NCBI GenBank assembly: GCA_026874595.1
Contig: CM049313.1
Span: 80,486,659 to 80,550,658, forward strand
DNA: 64,000 nucleotides
Origin: Sipunculus nudus
Taxonomy: Eukaryota > Annelida > Sipuncula > Golfingiida > Sipunculidae
Reading direction: 5' to 3'
Shown here: positions 50,272 to 63,863 of the stretch, in pieces
Layout: every line of letters starts with the position of its first letter
How positions within the stretch are numbered: position 1 is the stretch's first letter
Program-made: the position numbers and the translations under genes
Notes under the pieces: model-generated
Seen by the model: the letters and a program-made list of their open reading frames with translations, nothing else
What the model was told of the DNA's origin: nothing
Databases searched by the model: none

Positions 50272-53200
50272 CGGTCACTTCCGGCAAGCGTTCGACCTCA
50301 GGTCGTCTAGTTTGTCTGTCTGTCTGTCTGTCTGTTTATTTGTCTGTATGTACACGCTCTACAGGCCACAGTTTTTAAGCAATCGCTCTGAAACTTATGC
50401 ATTAGGTGTAAGATTGGTTCTCCTCGGAGCCTATTGTTTTTGGTCATGATCGGTCAAAGGTCAAGGTCAAGGTCACCAAAAAAACTAACATTTTTACTTT
50501 CTTCATATCTTTGTCAATAATAATCGTAGCCGCATAATCTGTAGCTCATTTTATTCCTCTTAATGTTAGCTTTCCAAGTGCTAGCAAATTTTTCTGGTCG
50601 ATTGTTACCATCGTAACGTATTTTTGGGGGGAAAATCAGAAAATTCGAAAATTTCACTCAAAATTTTTCATTTTTTAAGTTAGAGAGGTCTAGTTTTTTG
50701 CATTGTGTAGCATTTAATATGCTCTATGGAAAATTAACGGGAGTCTCGCAAAATCTCGTGCCATTTGTCGTCAAATGAGACTTTTCGAGATTTCATTAAA
50801 AACGATTTAGAGTTGGCAGTTTTACAGCTAATGTTCTAAAAGTGACATATTTTCTGTTTTTCTGTATTATCTCGAACTTGTTTTTTCATTTTTTGAAATT
50901 AGCCACCAGGGGGCGTGGTACTGGAAACACTGCAACTTACCATTTTTCTGCAATACCAAAAAAAAATATTAAACGTGGCACAATGTTTACTGTCTTATCT
51001 GAAACTAGGATCGTCGGCTTATTCCTGCGTACATGTAGCTTTGCGCTGCTGTTACCATGGTAACCAAATTTTGGGGTAAAACTTGGCAATCTGAAAATAA
51101 TAACTTTTTTGCTTCTATCTCTGTTAATATTTATACTACAAGTGTCTAGTTTTCTGCATGAGGTAGCATTCCCTTGCCACTAATGCAGTTAATTGCAAGT
51201 CATCGTAGAATCTCGCTCTGTTTTCCGTCAAACGAGAAATTACGAGATTTCACAGAAATGCATATAACTTGGTCACCTTTTCGGCTAAAGAGGAGTAGTT
51301 TTCAGCATTTTGTTGCGTTTTGGGAGCTTAACAAGATAATAACTTATATCTCGCCACATCTCGTACCATCTCCCGCCAAACGAGAATATTCGAGAATTCG
51401 AACAAATGTCTATATCTCTGTCATTTGAATGCCAGAGATTTTATTTTTCTATTGTTCAAGATTCACTTGACTAGTTTGAAGTGACAAAATTGAATATCTC
51501 GTCATATCTCGCATCATTTCTTGTCAAACGAGAACATGGGACCATTCAAAGATACGCCTATAATTCTGTTATTTTAATGCTGAAGACCTTTAGTTTTCAG
51601 CATTCGATAGCGTCTAACACTCTCGGTCACATTAATATGTTTATATTGTAAGTTTCGTCAAATCTGGGATCGTTTTTTCTTCAAATAAAAAAGTACATCC
51701 TATTGCCGTGACCATAAGTGGCGGCAGTATGTGATAGTAAATGTCGGCAGGAGCATTACACTTGACAGTTGGAGCCGTGTTCTATGGGTGTGCGATGCCC
51801 ATGAAGAAGACTTCTATTGTGTTGTTATCGTCTTCCTTTGATTGCTGCTTCGTAAGCTTCACAGACCAGCGCCAACCACCTGGTTGCCATGTGTCCTCAA
51901 TGTAAACAACCTTTGCTGTTTTCCTTTCCCTAAGATATGTATGGTAGCCTGTTCACTTGTCCTTAGATTGTTTATTGTTGGTGTATTGAAGTAAAATAAA
52001 ATGCCAGGTTTTCCTGCAAATTGATTGTAAATTGAATAAAATCTTACAAGAACCAACCAATGTTCTATGACCACTATTTCAGATTTGAGAACAGAACAAT
52101 TGATTTCTGCATAAACCACTATGACCAGATTTGATAAACTTTAAAGTGGTCTATAATTTTTTTCTGAAGAAGTTGAGCTATATGCTTGGAGATGCCAGCC
52201 AGTGGGTGTGAATGGATTGCAATGAAACCCAAGCCAGGTGTTTGTGAAGAGTCTGGTGGAGATGAAGGGGGCCAAAACCTATTTGACTGTGTATAAGCAT
52301 AAACTGGCCTGAAATCAGGTTTCTGGGGGCATGAAATTTTTGTTTGTGGGAACAGGGTAATATTTTCTTGTTTCCCTGTATATACACCCTAAACTGGGCC
52401 TAATGACACCAAAACCAGGTTTGTGGGACCATCAGTACAGATTTGAGGGGGGAAAATGGATTTTATCTGTATATCACTATGTTCACTGTGTCCAGATTTG
52501 GAAATTCAAACTGGTCCTAATTTTTTTCTGATGGAGTTGAGCCAAATGCTTTGAGATACCAGCCAGTGGGTGTAAATGGATTGCAATGATACCAAACCAG
52601 GTGTGTGTGTTGAGTTTTGTGGAGATGAGGGGGGCCAGAACCTATCTGACTGTGTATAAGCATAAACTGGCCTGAAATCAGGTTTCTGGGGGCTTGAAAT
52701 TCTTGTTTGTGTCAACAGGGTAATATTATCTTGTTTCCCTGTATATACACCTTGAATTGGGCCTAATGACACCTAAACCATGTTTTAGGGACCATCATTA
52801 CAGATTTGAGGGAAAAAAAAATGGATTTTCCCTGTATATCACTATGTTCACTGTGGTCCAGATTTGGAAATTCAAACTGGCCCTAATTTTTTTTCTGAGG
52901 GAGTTGAGCCAAATGCTTGGTGATGCCAGCCAGTGGGTGTAAATGGATTGCAATGATACCCAAACCAGGAGTGTGTGTTGAGTTTGTGGATATGAAGGGG
53001 GCCAGAACCTATTTGACTGTGTATAAGCATAAACTGGCCTGAAATCAGGTTTCTGGGGGCATGAAATTTTTGTTTGTGGGAACAGGGTAATATTATCTTG
53101 TTTCCCTGTATATACACCCTAAACTGGGTCTAATGACACCAAAACCAGGTTTGTGGGACCATCAGTACAGATTTGAGGGGGAAAATGGATTTTCTCTGTA

Positions 53201-55951
53201 TATCACTATGTTCACTGTGTCCAGATTTGGAAATTCAAACTGGCCCTAATTTTTTTCTGAGGGAGTTGAGCCAAATGCTTTGGTGATGCCAGCCAGTGGG
53301 TGTAAATGGATTGCAATGATACCCAAACCAGGAGTGTGTGTTGAGTTTTGTGGGGATGAGGGGGGCCAGAACCTATTTGACTGTGTATAAGCATAAACTG
53401 GCCTGAAATCAGGTTTCTGGGGGCATGAATTTTTGTTTGTGGGAACAGGGTAATATTATCTTGTTTCCCTGTATATACACACTAAACTGGGCCTAATGAC
53501 ACCAAAACCAGGTTGTGGGACCATCAGTACAGATTTGAGGGGAAAAAATTGGATTTTTTCTGTATATCACTATGTCCACTGTGTCCAGATTTGGAAATTC
53601 AAACTGGCCCTAATTTTTTTTCTGAGAGATTTGAACCAAATGCTTTGAGATTCCAGCCAGTGGGTGTAATGGATTGCAATGATAGCCAAACCAGGTGTGT
53701 GTGATGAGTCTGGTGGAGATGAGGTGGTCCAAAACACTATTTGCCTGTGTATAATAAGCCATATACTGTACTCAGCTGAAATCAGCTTTCTGGGGGCTTG
53801 AAATGTTTGCTGGTGGGAACAAGGTAAAATTATCTTGTTATCATGGATATACACCCTAAAATGGTCTAAGAACACCAAATACATGCATGTTGGACCATGA
53901 GTACAGATTTGAGGTAACAAATTGTCTGTCTATAAATTAAAAAAAATAAAATATCAAACTGTTATAAACATGTATCAATATATTTAATAAAATCTCTTTT
54001 CATCCAATGAATTGCATCTTATTTTTTATAAATAAACCATGATATTCAATTACATCCAGTAATAAAAAATAAAAATAAAATGAATAAAAGTTTTTTTTGT
54101 TTTTGTTTTTTTTTGGGGGGGGGGGGGGGGGGTTTGTGTTTTTTTTGCAGTTAAATCCAGCTTCTCTTTGGATCCCGGCGGTGGGCGAGTGTACAATGGA
54201 CACCACACAACATTTGAAAGAACATTTTTTCTGCTGTTATTGGATGACCAAGTCTCTATGAATTTAAAAAAAAATATTTATTCCGTTATTCAAGATGACA
54301 GTGAAAATGACCCTATTTTTTCAATCATTCACCACTCTTTTCGAGCGTTCATCGAATAAGAAAGAGCCCGTCCCACCGCATTTCCTGCGAGGGTTCGTTT
54401 CTTCAGAGTCCAAACAATCCTACAGGGGCGGGGTTTAGTCCATCTCGTCTTAAATTTGTGTCCGGGGCACGGCAAACATTATGAAAGCGGACAAAAACTT
54501 TCATACGGCTGGTAAATGCGTTTATATGTAAACGCGGGGAATTCCCGGACAATTCACGGAGAGATTTTATATGCAATGATACTTTTAATTACACGTTAAA
54601 ATCATTTAAAATCTACCACTATATTACTCTAAAGACATTTATTCACTGTTAAATTACCGAAATAATAACCAGCGCAAACAATGTGGGACTGCCACTAACA
54701 CCAATCTGGATCACCAGCTAACATTGACTACCGATCTTACATCAGACGAAAACGCTAAACACTATATATTTTTTCAACAGTTTACTGTGCAAACCGTAAC
54801 AAAACCATGCAGGATATCAAATTTACAGGTTCTTAAGGGAATATGATACAAAACATAAATTGTACCTTTGCTCACATTTAATAATATCATCATGATGAAT
54901 TCTCCCCGAATTCTCCAGCTGTCCGCGTTATAGATGTATATGTATTTATTAATGACAAAAATTGACATACAATTTTATGGATACCCGTATAATTGCGGTT
55001 TTCTGGACCGTCCCAGCCCACAGGTAGGATAATATGGATTCCCGACAATATTCTAATGACCGTTCCCTGAGCTGGAACGGGCTAAGAAGGTCCCTGTCAT
55101 TTTTTTTAATTGTCAATTCCCAGGTTTTCGGATAAAAAAATGGCCCAATCCTTCATTCAATCTCCAGCCTCTTCTGGCGTTCCGGGTTTAAAAAAGAGCC
55201 CGTCCCATGCCTATTTCAGCTAGGACTGCAAACTCTGGGGTCAAAACAACTCAACTACGGCTTGGGATTACTACCTTTCCTCTTAAATTTCCATCGCGCC
55301 CGTGTCAAGTGTACCGTTTTATTCACAAACGTGCGGCAGGCGCCAAAAAATTTGACAGCACCCCTCTCTCATCCCAGAATATATTTTTATATATGAAGTC
55401 CTAACCCACCACGGAACTAGGGCCTCAAATTTTTTTATCTTATTACTTACCACTTCAGACTCCTTAAAAGTCTCTCCTTTTTTAACCAAAGATTCCAATT
55501 TTTAAAATATATTAAATTTCACATTACAGATAACCTACACCAAGGGGACATTACAGTTAATCCGTGATGGGCAGGACTTCTTGGAATTTTTATAATTCCC
55601 GGACGCAGGCTGACCGACTGCCTTTTTTCTTCAAGGACAGCCCTAATTTAAGCCATCATCAGACTTGAAGATGTCCTCAGGCCGACCTATTTGTCCAGAA
55701 TGAAAGGTCACGTCTCCCTTACCCAGAGGTCGGGTCTCTGTCTAACACGAACGCGGCTTCGCTTGCATTTCGGCATTCTGGACGTTCAACTCTTCAAGTT
55801 TCATTTCAGTGCTTTTCTTATTTCCAGCACTCAAGAATAGGAGAACTGCCAAGGATTCAGTTGGACTTCCTTTATTTTTATTTCTGTCCAAAAATGGATT
55901 ATCCTGTGTAGGATGGCTACTAATAACAACACTATTAATGTCTCTCTATCC

Positions 55952-55983
<32 letters not shown>

Positions 55984-56123
55984 GTCTACTCCTCTTTGAC
56001 TTTTGAAAATCAGCAAGACCTTATTCATATGTGCTACTGTTTTCCCCATGATAGAGGTTTTTCATTTGATCAGATCCAAATGTTCCCTGTCTGTCTGCCT
56101 AGTAACTGTCCATCTATTTCGCT
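50272..56123 (+). repeat. Macrosatellite unit 9 (block C, one central sub-repeat lost)
   Basis: 5852 bases, G-run of 18. It carries private substitutions just before and inside the first sub-repeat (A-to-T near 52044, T-to-A near 52091) and keeps separate types 1 and 2. Confidence 0.94.
52069..53914 (+). repeat. Sub-repeat array of unit 9: five copies (1, 2, 3, 4/5, 6)
   Basis: Types 1 and 2 are both complete, but only one of the two identical central copies (4 or 5) remains. The retained copy has a type 4-like left flank and a type 5-like right flank, as expected for crossover between them. Confidence 0.92.
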
Positions 56124-59100
56124 GTCTTAATTTCCGGTCACTTCCGGCAAGCGTTCGACCTCAGGTCGTCTAGTTTGTCTGTCTGTCTGTCTGTCTGTTT
56201 ATTTGTCTGTATGTACACGCTCTACAGGCCACAGTTTTTAAGCAATCGCTCTGAAACTTATGCATTAGGTGTAAGATTGGTTCTCCTCGGAGCCTATTGT
56301 TTTTGGTCATGATCGGTCAAAGGTCAAGGTCAAGGTCACCAAAAAAACTAACATTTTTACTTTCTTCATATCTTTGTCAATAATAATCGTAGCCGCATAA
56401 TCTGTAGCTCATTTTATTCCTCTTAATGTTAGCTTTCCAAGTGCTAGCAAATTTTTCTGGTCGATTGTTACCATCGTAACGTATTTTTGGGGGAAAATCA
56501 GAAAATTCGAAAATTTCACTCAAAATTTTCATTTTTTAAGTTAGAGAGGTCTAGTTTTTTGCATTGTGTAGCATTTAATATGCTCTATGGAAAATTAACG
56601 GGAGTCTCGCAAAATCTCGTGCCATTTGTCGTCAAATGAGACTTTTCGAGATTTCATTAAAAACGATTTAGAGTTGGCAGTTTTACAGCTAATGTTCTAA
56701 AAGTGACATATTTTCTGTTTTTCTGTATTATCTCGAACTTGTTTTTTCATTTTTTGAAATTAGCCACCAGGGGGCGTGGTACTGGAAACACTGCAACTTA
56801 CCATTTTTCTGCAATACCAAAAAAAAATATTAAACGTGGCACAATGTTTACTGTCTTATCTGAAACTAGGATCGTCGGCTTATTCCTGCGTACATGTAGC
56901 TTTGCGCTGCTGTTACCATGGTAACCAAATTTTGGGGTAAAACTTGGCAATCTGAAAATAATAACTTTTTTGCTTCTATCTCTGTTAATATTTATACTAC
57001 AAGTGTCTAGTTTTCTGCATGAGGTAGCATTCCCTTGCCACTAATGCAGTTAATTGCAAGTCTCGTAGAATCTCGCTCTGTTTTCCGTCAAACGAGAAAT
57101 TACGAGATTTCACAGAAATGCATATAACTTGGTCACCTTTTCGGCTAAAGAGGAGTAGTTTTCAGCATTTTGTTGCGTTTTGGGAGCTTAACAAGATAAT
57201 AACTTATATCTCGCCACATCTCGTACCATCTCCCGCCAAACGAGAATATTCGAGAATTCGAACAAATGTCTATATCTCTGTCATTTGAATGCCAGAGATT
57301 TTATTTTTCTATTGTTCAAGATTCACTTGACTAGTTTGAAGTGACAAAATTGAATATCTCGTCATATCTCGCATCATTTCTTGTCAAACGAGAACATGGG
57401 ACCATTCAAAGATACGCCTATAATTCTGTTATTTTAATGCTGAAGACCTTTAGTTTTCAGCATTCGATAGCGTCTAACACTCTCGGTCACATTAATATGT
57501 TTATATTGTAAGTTTCGTCAAATCTGGGATCGTTTTTTCTTCAATAAAAAAGTACATCCTATTGCCGTGACCATAAGTGGCGGCAGTATGTGATAGTAAA
57601 TGTCGGCAGGAGCATTACACTTGACAGTTGAGCCGTGTTCTATGGGTGTGCGATGGCCCATGAAGAAGACTTCTATTGTGTTGTTATCGTCTTCCTTTGA
57701 TTGCTGCTTCGTAAGCTTCACAGACCAGCGCCAACCACCTGGTTGCCATGTGTCCTCAATGTAAACAACCTTTGCTGTTTTCCTTTCCCTAAGATATGTA
57801 TGGTAGCCTGTTCACTTGTCCTTAGATTGTTTATTGTTGGTGTATTGAAGTAAAATAAAATGCCAGGTTTTCCTGCAAATTGATTGTAAATTGAATAAAA
57901 TCATACAAGAACCAACCAATGTTCTATGACCACTATTTCAGATTTGAGATCAGAACAATTGATTTCTGCATAAACCACTATGACCAGATTTGATAAACTT
58001 TAAAGTGGTCTATATTTTTTTCTGAAGAAGTTGAGCTATATGCTTGGAGATGCCAGCCAGTGGGTGTGAATGGATTGCAATGAAACCCAAGCCAGGTGTT
58101 TGTGAAGAGTCTGGTGGAGATGAAGGGGGCCAAAACCTATTTGACTGTGTATAAGCATAAACTGGCCTGAAATCAGGTTTCTGGGGGCATGAAATTTTTG
58201 TTTGTGGGAACAGGGTAATATTTTCTTGTTTCCCTGTATATACACCCTAAACTGGGCCTAATGACACCAAAACCAGGTTTGTGGGACCATCAGTACAGAT
58301 TTGAGGGGGGAAAATGGATTTTATCTGTATATCACTATGTTCACTGTGTCCAGATTTGGAAATTCAAACTGGTCCTAATTTTTTTTCTGATGGAGTTGAG
58401 CCAAATGCTTTGAGATACCAGCCAGTGGGTGTAAATGGATTGCAATGATACCAAACCAGGTGTGTGTGTTGAGTTTTGTGGAGATGAGGGGGGCCAGAAC
58501 CTATCTGACTGTGTATAAGCATAAACTGGCCTGAAATCAGGTTTCTGGGGGCTTGAAATTCTTGTTTGTGTCAACAGGGTAATATTATCTTGTTTCCCTG
58601 TATATACACCTTGAATTGGGCCTAATGACACCTAAACCATGTTTTAGGGACCATCATTACAGATTTGAGGGAAAAAAAAATGGATTTTCCCTGTATATCA
58701 CTATGTTCACTGTGTCCAGATTTGGAAATTCAAACTGGCCCTAATTTTTTTTCTGAGGGAGTTGAGCCAAATGCTTGGTGATGCCAGCCAGTGGGTGTAA
58801 ATGGATTGCAATGATACCCAAACCAGGAGTGTGTGTTGAGTTTTGTGGATATGAAGGGGGCCAGAACCTATTTGACTGTGTATAAGCATAAACTGGCCTG
58901 AAATCAGGTTTCTGGGGGCATGAAATTTTTGTTTTGTGGGAACAGGGTAATATTATCTTGTTTCCCTGTATATACACCCTAAACTGGGTCTAATGACACC
59001 AAAACCAGGTTTGTGGGACCATCAGTACAGATTTGAGGGGGGAAAATGGATTTTCTCTGTATATCACTATGTTCACTGTGTCCAGATTTGGAAATTCAAA

Positions 59101-61809
59101 CTGGCCCTAATTTTTTCTGAGGGAGTTGAGCCAAATGCTTGGTGATGCCAGCCAGTGGGTGTAAATGGATTGCAATGATACCCAAACCAGGAGTGTGTGT
59201 TGAGTTTTGTGGGATGAGGGGGGCCAGAACCTATTTGACTGTGTATAAGCATAAACTGGCCTGAAATCAGGTTTCTGGGGGCATGAAATTTTTGTTTGTG
59301 GGAACAGGGTAATATTATCTTGTTTCCCTGTATATACACACTAAACTGGGCCTAATGACACCAAAACCAGGTTTGTGGGACCATCAGTACAGATTTGAGG
59401 GGAAAAAATGGATTTTTTCTGTATATCACTATGTCCACTGTGTCCAGATTTGGAAATTCAAACTGGCCCTAATTTTTTTTCTGAGAGATTTGAACCAAAT
59501 GCTTTGAGATTCCAGCCAGTGGGTGTAAATGGATTGCAATGATAGCCAAACCAGGTGTGTGTGATGAGTCTGGTGGAGATGAGGTGGTCCAAAACACTAT
59601 TTGCCTGTGTATAATAAGCCATATACTGTACTCAGCTGAATCAGCTTTCTGGGGGCTTGAAATGTTTGCTGGTGGGAACAAGGTAAAATTATCTTGTTAT
59701 CATGGATATACACCCTAAAATGGGTCTAAGAACACCAAATACATGCATGTTGGACCATGAGTACAGATTTGAGGTAACAAATTGTCTGTCTATAAATTAA
59801 AAAAAATAAAATATCAAACTGTTATAAACATGTATCAATATATTTAATAAAATCTCTTTTCATCCAATGAATTGCATCTTATTTTTTTATAAATAAACCA
59901 TGATATTCAATTACATCCAGTAATAAAAAATAAAAATAAAATGAATAAAAGTTTTTTTGTTTTTGTTTTTTTTGGGGGGGGGGGGGGGGGGGTTTGTGTT
60001 TTTTTTGCAGTTAAATCCAGGCTTCTCTTTGGATCCCGGCGGTGGGCGAGTGTACAATGGACACCACCACAACATTTGAAAGAACATTTTTTCTGCTGTT
60101 ATTGGATGACCAAGTCTCTATGAATTTAAAAAAAAATATTTATTCCGTTATTCAAGATGACAGTGAAAATGACCTATTTTTTCAATCATTCACCACTCTT
60201 TTCGAGCGTTCATCGAATAAGAAAGAGCCCGTCCCACCGCATTTCCTGCGAGGGTTCGTTTCTTCAGAGTCCAAACAATCCTACAGGGGCGGGGTTTAGT
60301 CCATCTCGTCTTAAATTTGTGTCCGGGGCACGCAAACATTATGAAAGCGGACAAAAACTTTCATACGGCTGGTAAATGCGTTTATATGTAAACGCGGGGA
60401 ATTCCCGGACAATTCACGGAGAGATTTTATATGCAATGATACTTTTAATTACACGTTAAAATCATTTAAATCTACCACTATATTACTCTAAAGACATTTA
60501 TTCACTGTTAAATTACCGAAATAATAACCAGCGCAAAACAATGTGGGACTGCCACTAACACCAATCTGGATCACCAGCTAACATTGACTACCGATCTTAC
60601 ATCAGACGAAAACGCTAAACACTATATATTTTTTCAACAGTTTACTGTGCAAACCGTAACAAAACCATGCAGGATATCAAATTTACAGGTTCTTAAGGGA
60701 ATATGATACAAAACATAAATTGTACCTTTGCTCACATTTAATAATATCATCATGATGAATTCTCCCCGAATTCTCCAGCTGTCCGCGTTATAGATGTATA
60801 TGTATTTATTAATGACAAAATTGACATACAATTTTATGGATACCCGTATAATTGCGGTTTCTGGACCGTCCCAGCCCACAGGTAGGATAATATGGATTCC
60901 CGACAATATTCTAATGACCGTTCCCTGAGCTGGAACGGGCTAAGAAGGTCCCTGTCATTTTTTTTAATTGTCAATTCCCAGGTTTTTCGGATAAAAAAAT
61001 GGCCAATCCTTCATTCAATCTCCAGCCCTCTTCTGGCGTTCCGGGTTTAAAAAAGAGCCCGTCCCATGCCTATTTCAGCTAGGACTGCAAACTCTGGGGT
61101 CAAAACAACTCAACTACGGCTTGGGATTACTACCTTTCCTCTTAAATTTCCATCGCGCCCGTGTCAAGTGTACCGTTTTATTCACAAACGTGCGGCAGGC
61201 GCCAAAAAATTTGACAGCACCCTCTCTCATCCCAGAATATATTTTTATATATGAAGTCCTAACCCACCACGGAACTAGGGCCTCAAATTTTTTTATCTTA
61301 TTACTTACCACTTCAGACTCCTTAAAAGTCTCTCCTTTTTTAACCAAAGATTCCAATTTTTAAAATATATTAAATTTCACATTACAGATAACCTACACCA
61401 AGGGGACATTACAGTTAATCCGTGATGGGCAGGACTTCTTGGAATTTTATAATTCCCGGACGCAGGCTGACCGACTGCCTTTTTTCTTCAAGGACAGCCC
61501 TAATTTAAGCCATCATCAGACTTGAAGATGTCCTCAGGCCGACCTATTTGTCCAGGAATGAAAGGTCACGTCTCCCTTACCAGAGGTCGGGTCTCTGTCT
61601 AACACGAACGCGGCTTCGCTTGCATTTCGGCATTCTGGACGTTCAACTCTTCAAGTTTCATTTTCAGTGCTTTTCTTATTTCCAGCACTCAAGAATAGGA
61701 GAACTGCCAAGGATTCAGTTGGACTTCCTTTATTTTTATTTCTGTCCAAAAATGGATTATCCTGTGTAGGATGGCTACTAATAACAACACTATTAATGTC
61801 TCTCTATCC

Positions 61810-61841
<32 letters not shown>

Positions 61842-61981
61842 GTCTACTCCTCTTTGACTTTTGAAAATCAGCAAGACCTTATTCATATGTGCTACTGTTT
61901 TCCCCATGATAGAGGTTTTTCATTTGATCAGATCCAAATGTTCCCTGTCTGTCTGCCTAGTAACTGTCCATCTATTTCGCT
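56124..61981 (+). repeat. Macrosatellite unit 10 (block C)
   Basis: 5858 bases, G-run of 19, same sub-repeat set as unit 9. A private one-base deletion near 57630 opens a 67-codon minus-strand frame in the spacer (57518-57721), which is not present in the other units. Confidence 0.94.
57928..59774 (+). repeat. Sub-repeat array of unit 10: five copies (1, 2, 3, 4/5, 6)
   Basis: Same structural deletion as unit 9, without that unit's private substitutions. Confidence 0.92.
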
Positions 61982-63363
61982 GTCTTATTTCCGGTCACTT
62001 CCGGCAAGCGTTCGACCTCAGGTCGTCTAGTTTGTCTGTCTGTCTGTCTGTCTGTTTATTTGTCTGTATGTACACGCTCTACAGGCCACAGTTTTTAAGC
62101 AATCGCTCTGAAACTTATGCATTAGGTGTAAGATTGGTTCTCCTCGGAGCCTATTGTTTTTGGTCATGATCGGTCAAAGGTCAAGGTCAAGGTCACCAAA
62201 AAAACTAACATTTTTACTTTCTTCATATCTTTGTCAATAATAATCGTAGCCGCATAATCTGTAGCTCATTTTATTCCTCTTATGTTAGCTTTCCAAGTGC
62301 TAGCAAATTTTTCTGGTCGATTGTTACCATCGTAACGTATTTTTGGGGGAAAATCAGAAAATTCGAAAATTTCACTCAAAATTTTTCATTTTTTAAGTTA
62401 GAGAGGTCTAGTTTTTTGCATTGTGTAGCATTTAATATGCTCTATGGAAAATTAACGGGAGTCTCGCAAAATCTCGTGCCATTTGTCGTCAAATGAGACT
62501 TTTCGAGATTTCATTAAAAACGATTTAGAGTTGGCAGTTTTACAGCTAATGTTCTAAAAGTGACATATTTTCTGTTTTTCTGTATTATCTCGAACTTGTT
62601 TTTTCATTTTTTGAAATTAGCCACCAGGGGGCGTGGTACTGGAAACACTGCAACTTACCATTTTTCTGCAATACCAAAAAAAAATATTAAACGTGGCACA
62701 ATGTTTACTGTCTTATCTGAAACTAGGATCGTCGGCTTATTCCTGCGTACATGTAGCTTTGCGCTGCTGTTACCATGGTAACCAAATTTTGGGGTAAAAC
62801 TTGGCAATCTGAAAATAATAACTTTTTTTGCTTCTATCTCTGTTAATATTTATACTACAAGTGTCTAGTTTTCTGCATGAGGTAGCATTCCCTTGCCACT
62901 AATGCAGTTAATTGCAAGTCTCGTAGAATCTCGCTCTGTTTTCCGTCAAACGAGAAATTACGAGATTTCACAGAAATGCATATAACTTGGTCACCTTTTC
63001 GGCTAAAGAGGAGTAGTTTTCAGCATTTTGTTGCGTTTTGGGAGCTTAACAAGATAATAACTTATATCTCGCCACATCTCGTACCATCTCCCGCCAAACG
63101 AGAATATTCGAGAATTCGAACAAATGTCTATATCTCTGTCATTTGAATGCCAGAGATTTTATTTTTCTATTGTTCAAGATTCACTTGACTAGTTTGAAGT
63201 GACAAAATTGAATATCTCGTCATATCTCGCATCATTTCTTGTCAAACGAGAACATGGGACCATTCAAAGATACGCCTATAATTCTGTTATTTTAATGCTG
63301 AAGACCTTTAGTTTTTCAGCATTCGATAGCGTCTAACACTCTCGGTCACATTAATATGTTTAT
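61982..63363 (+). repeat. Macrosatellite unit 11, partial (leader only)
   Basis: It contains the ETS doublet, microsatellite, AGGTCA block, CTCF core (62621-62633), X-box (62769-62782) and most of the decayed ~150-bp repeats. It is cut by the gap, so its sub-repeat architecture is unknown. Confidence 0.95.
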
Positions 63364-63863
63364 NNNNNNNNNNNNNNNNNNNNNNNNNNNNNNNNNNNNN
63401 NNNNNNNNNNNNNNNNNNNNNNNNNNNNNNNNNNNNNNNNNNNNNNNNNNNNNNNNNNNNNNNNNNNNNNNNNNNNNNNNNNNNNNNNNNNNNNNNNNNN
63501 NNNNNNNNNNNNNNNNNNNNNNNNNNNNNNNNNNNNNNNNNNNNNNNNNNNNNNNNNNNNNNNNNNNNNNNNNNNNNNNNNNNNNNNNNNNNNNNNNNNN
63601 NNNNNNNNNNNNNNNNNNNNNNNNNNNNNNNNNNNNNNNNNNNNNNNNNNNNNNNNNNNNNNNNNNNNNNNNNNNNNNNNNNNNNNNNNNNNNNNNNNNN
63701 NNNNNNNNNNNNNNNNNNNNNNNNNNNNNNNNNNNNNNNNNNNNNNNNNNNNNNNNNNNNNNNNNNNNNNNNNNNNNNNNNNNNNNNNNNNNNNNNNNNN
63801 NNNNNNNNNNNNNNNNNNNNNNNNNNNNNNNNNNNNNNNNNNNNNNNNNNNNNNNNNNNNNNN
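63364..63863. other. Assembly gap, exactly 500 N
   Basis: Nominal gap. It separates the homogeneous array from a diverged relative, so the array edge or further units may be hidden here. Confidence 0.98.

Larger units (their letters stand above)
1..63363 (+). repeat. Head-to-tail macrosatellite array, ~6.2-kb unit, 10 units plus a partial eleventh
   Basis: The sequence at position 1 recurs in the same orientation at 6227, 12454, 18687, 24928, 32632, 38489, 44390, 50272, 56124 and 61982. Unit lengths are 6226, 6227, 6233, 6241, 7704 (contains a gap), 5857, 5901, 5882, 5852 and 5858 bases. Units 1 and 2 appear to differ only by one substitution (6735) and one G in the G-run. Length differences between blocks are explained by gain or loss of one ~364-bp sub-repeat. 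The phase chosen (start of the window) is arbitrary. A unit this long is by definition a macrosatellite rather than a classical satellite. The near-identity implies very recent amplification or efficient homogenisation. Confidence 0.97.

Noticed and set aside
1-63363. rDNA, histone or 5S gene cluster as explanation of the tandem array
   Set aside because: None of the highly conserved rRNA or histone sequences is present in any unit.
1-63363. Centromeric or telomeric array
   Set aside because: I spotted no CENP-B box and no TTAGGG runs; the long unique portion of the unit is unlike simple centromeric satellites. This is not excluded, only unsupported.
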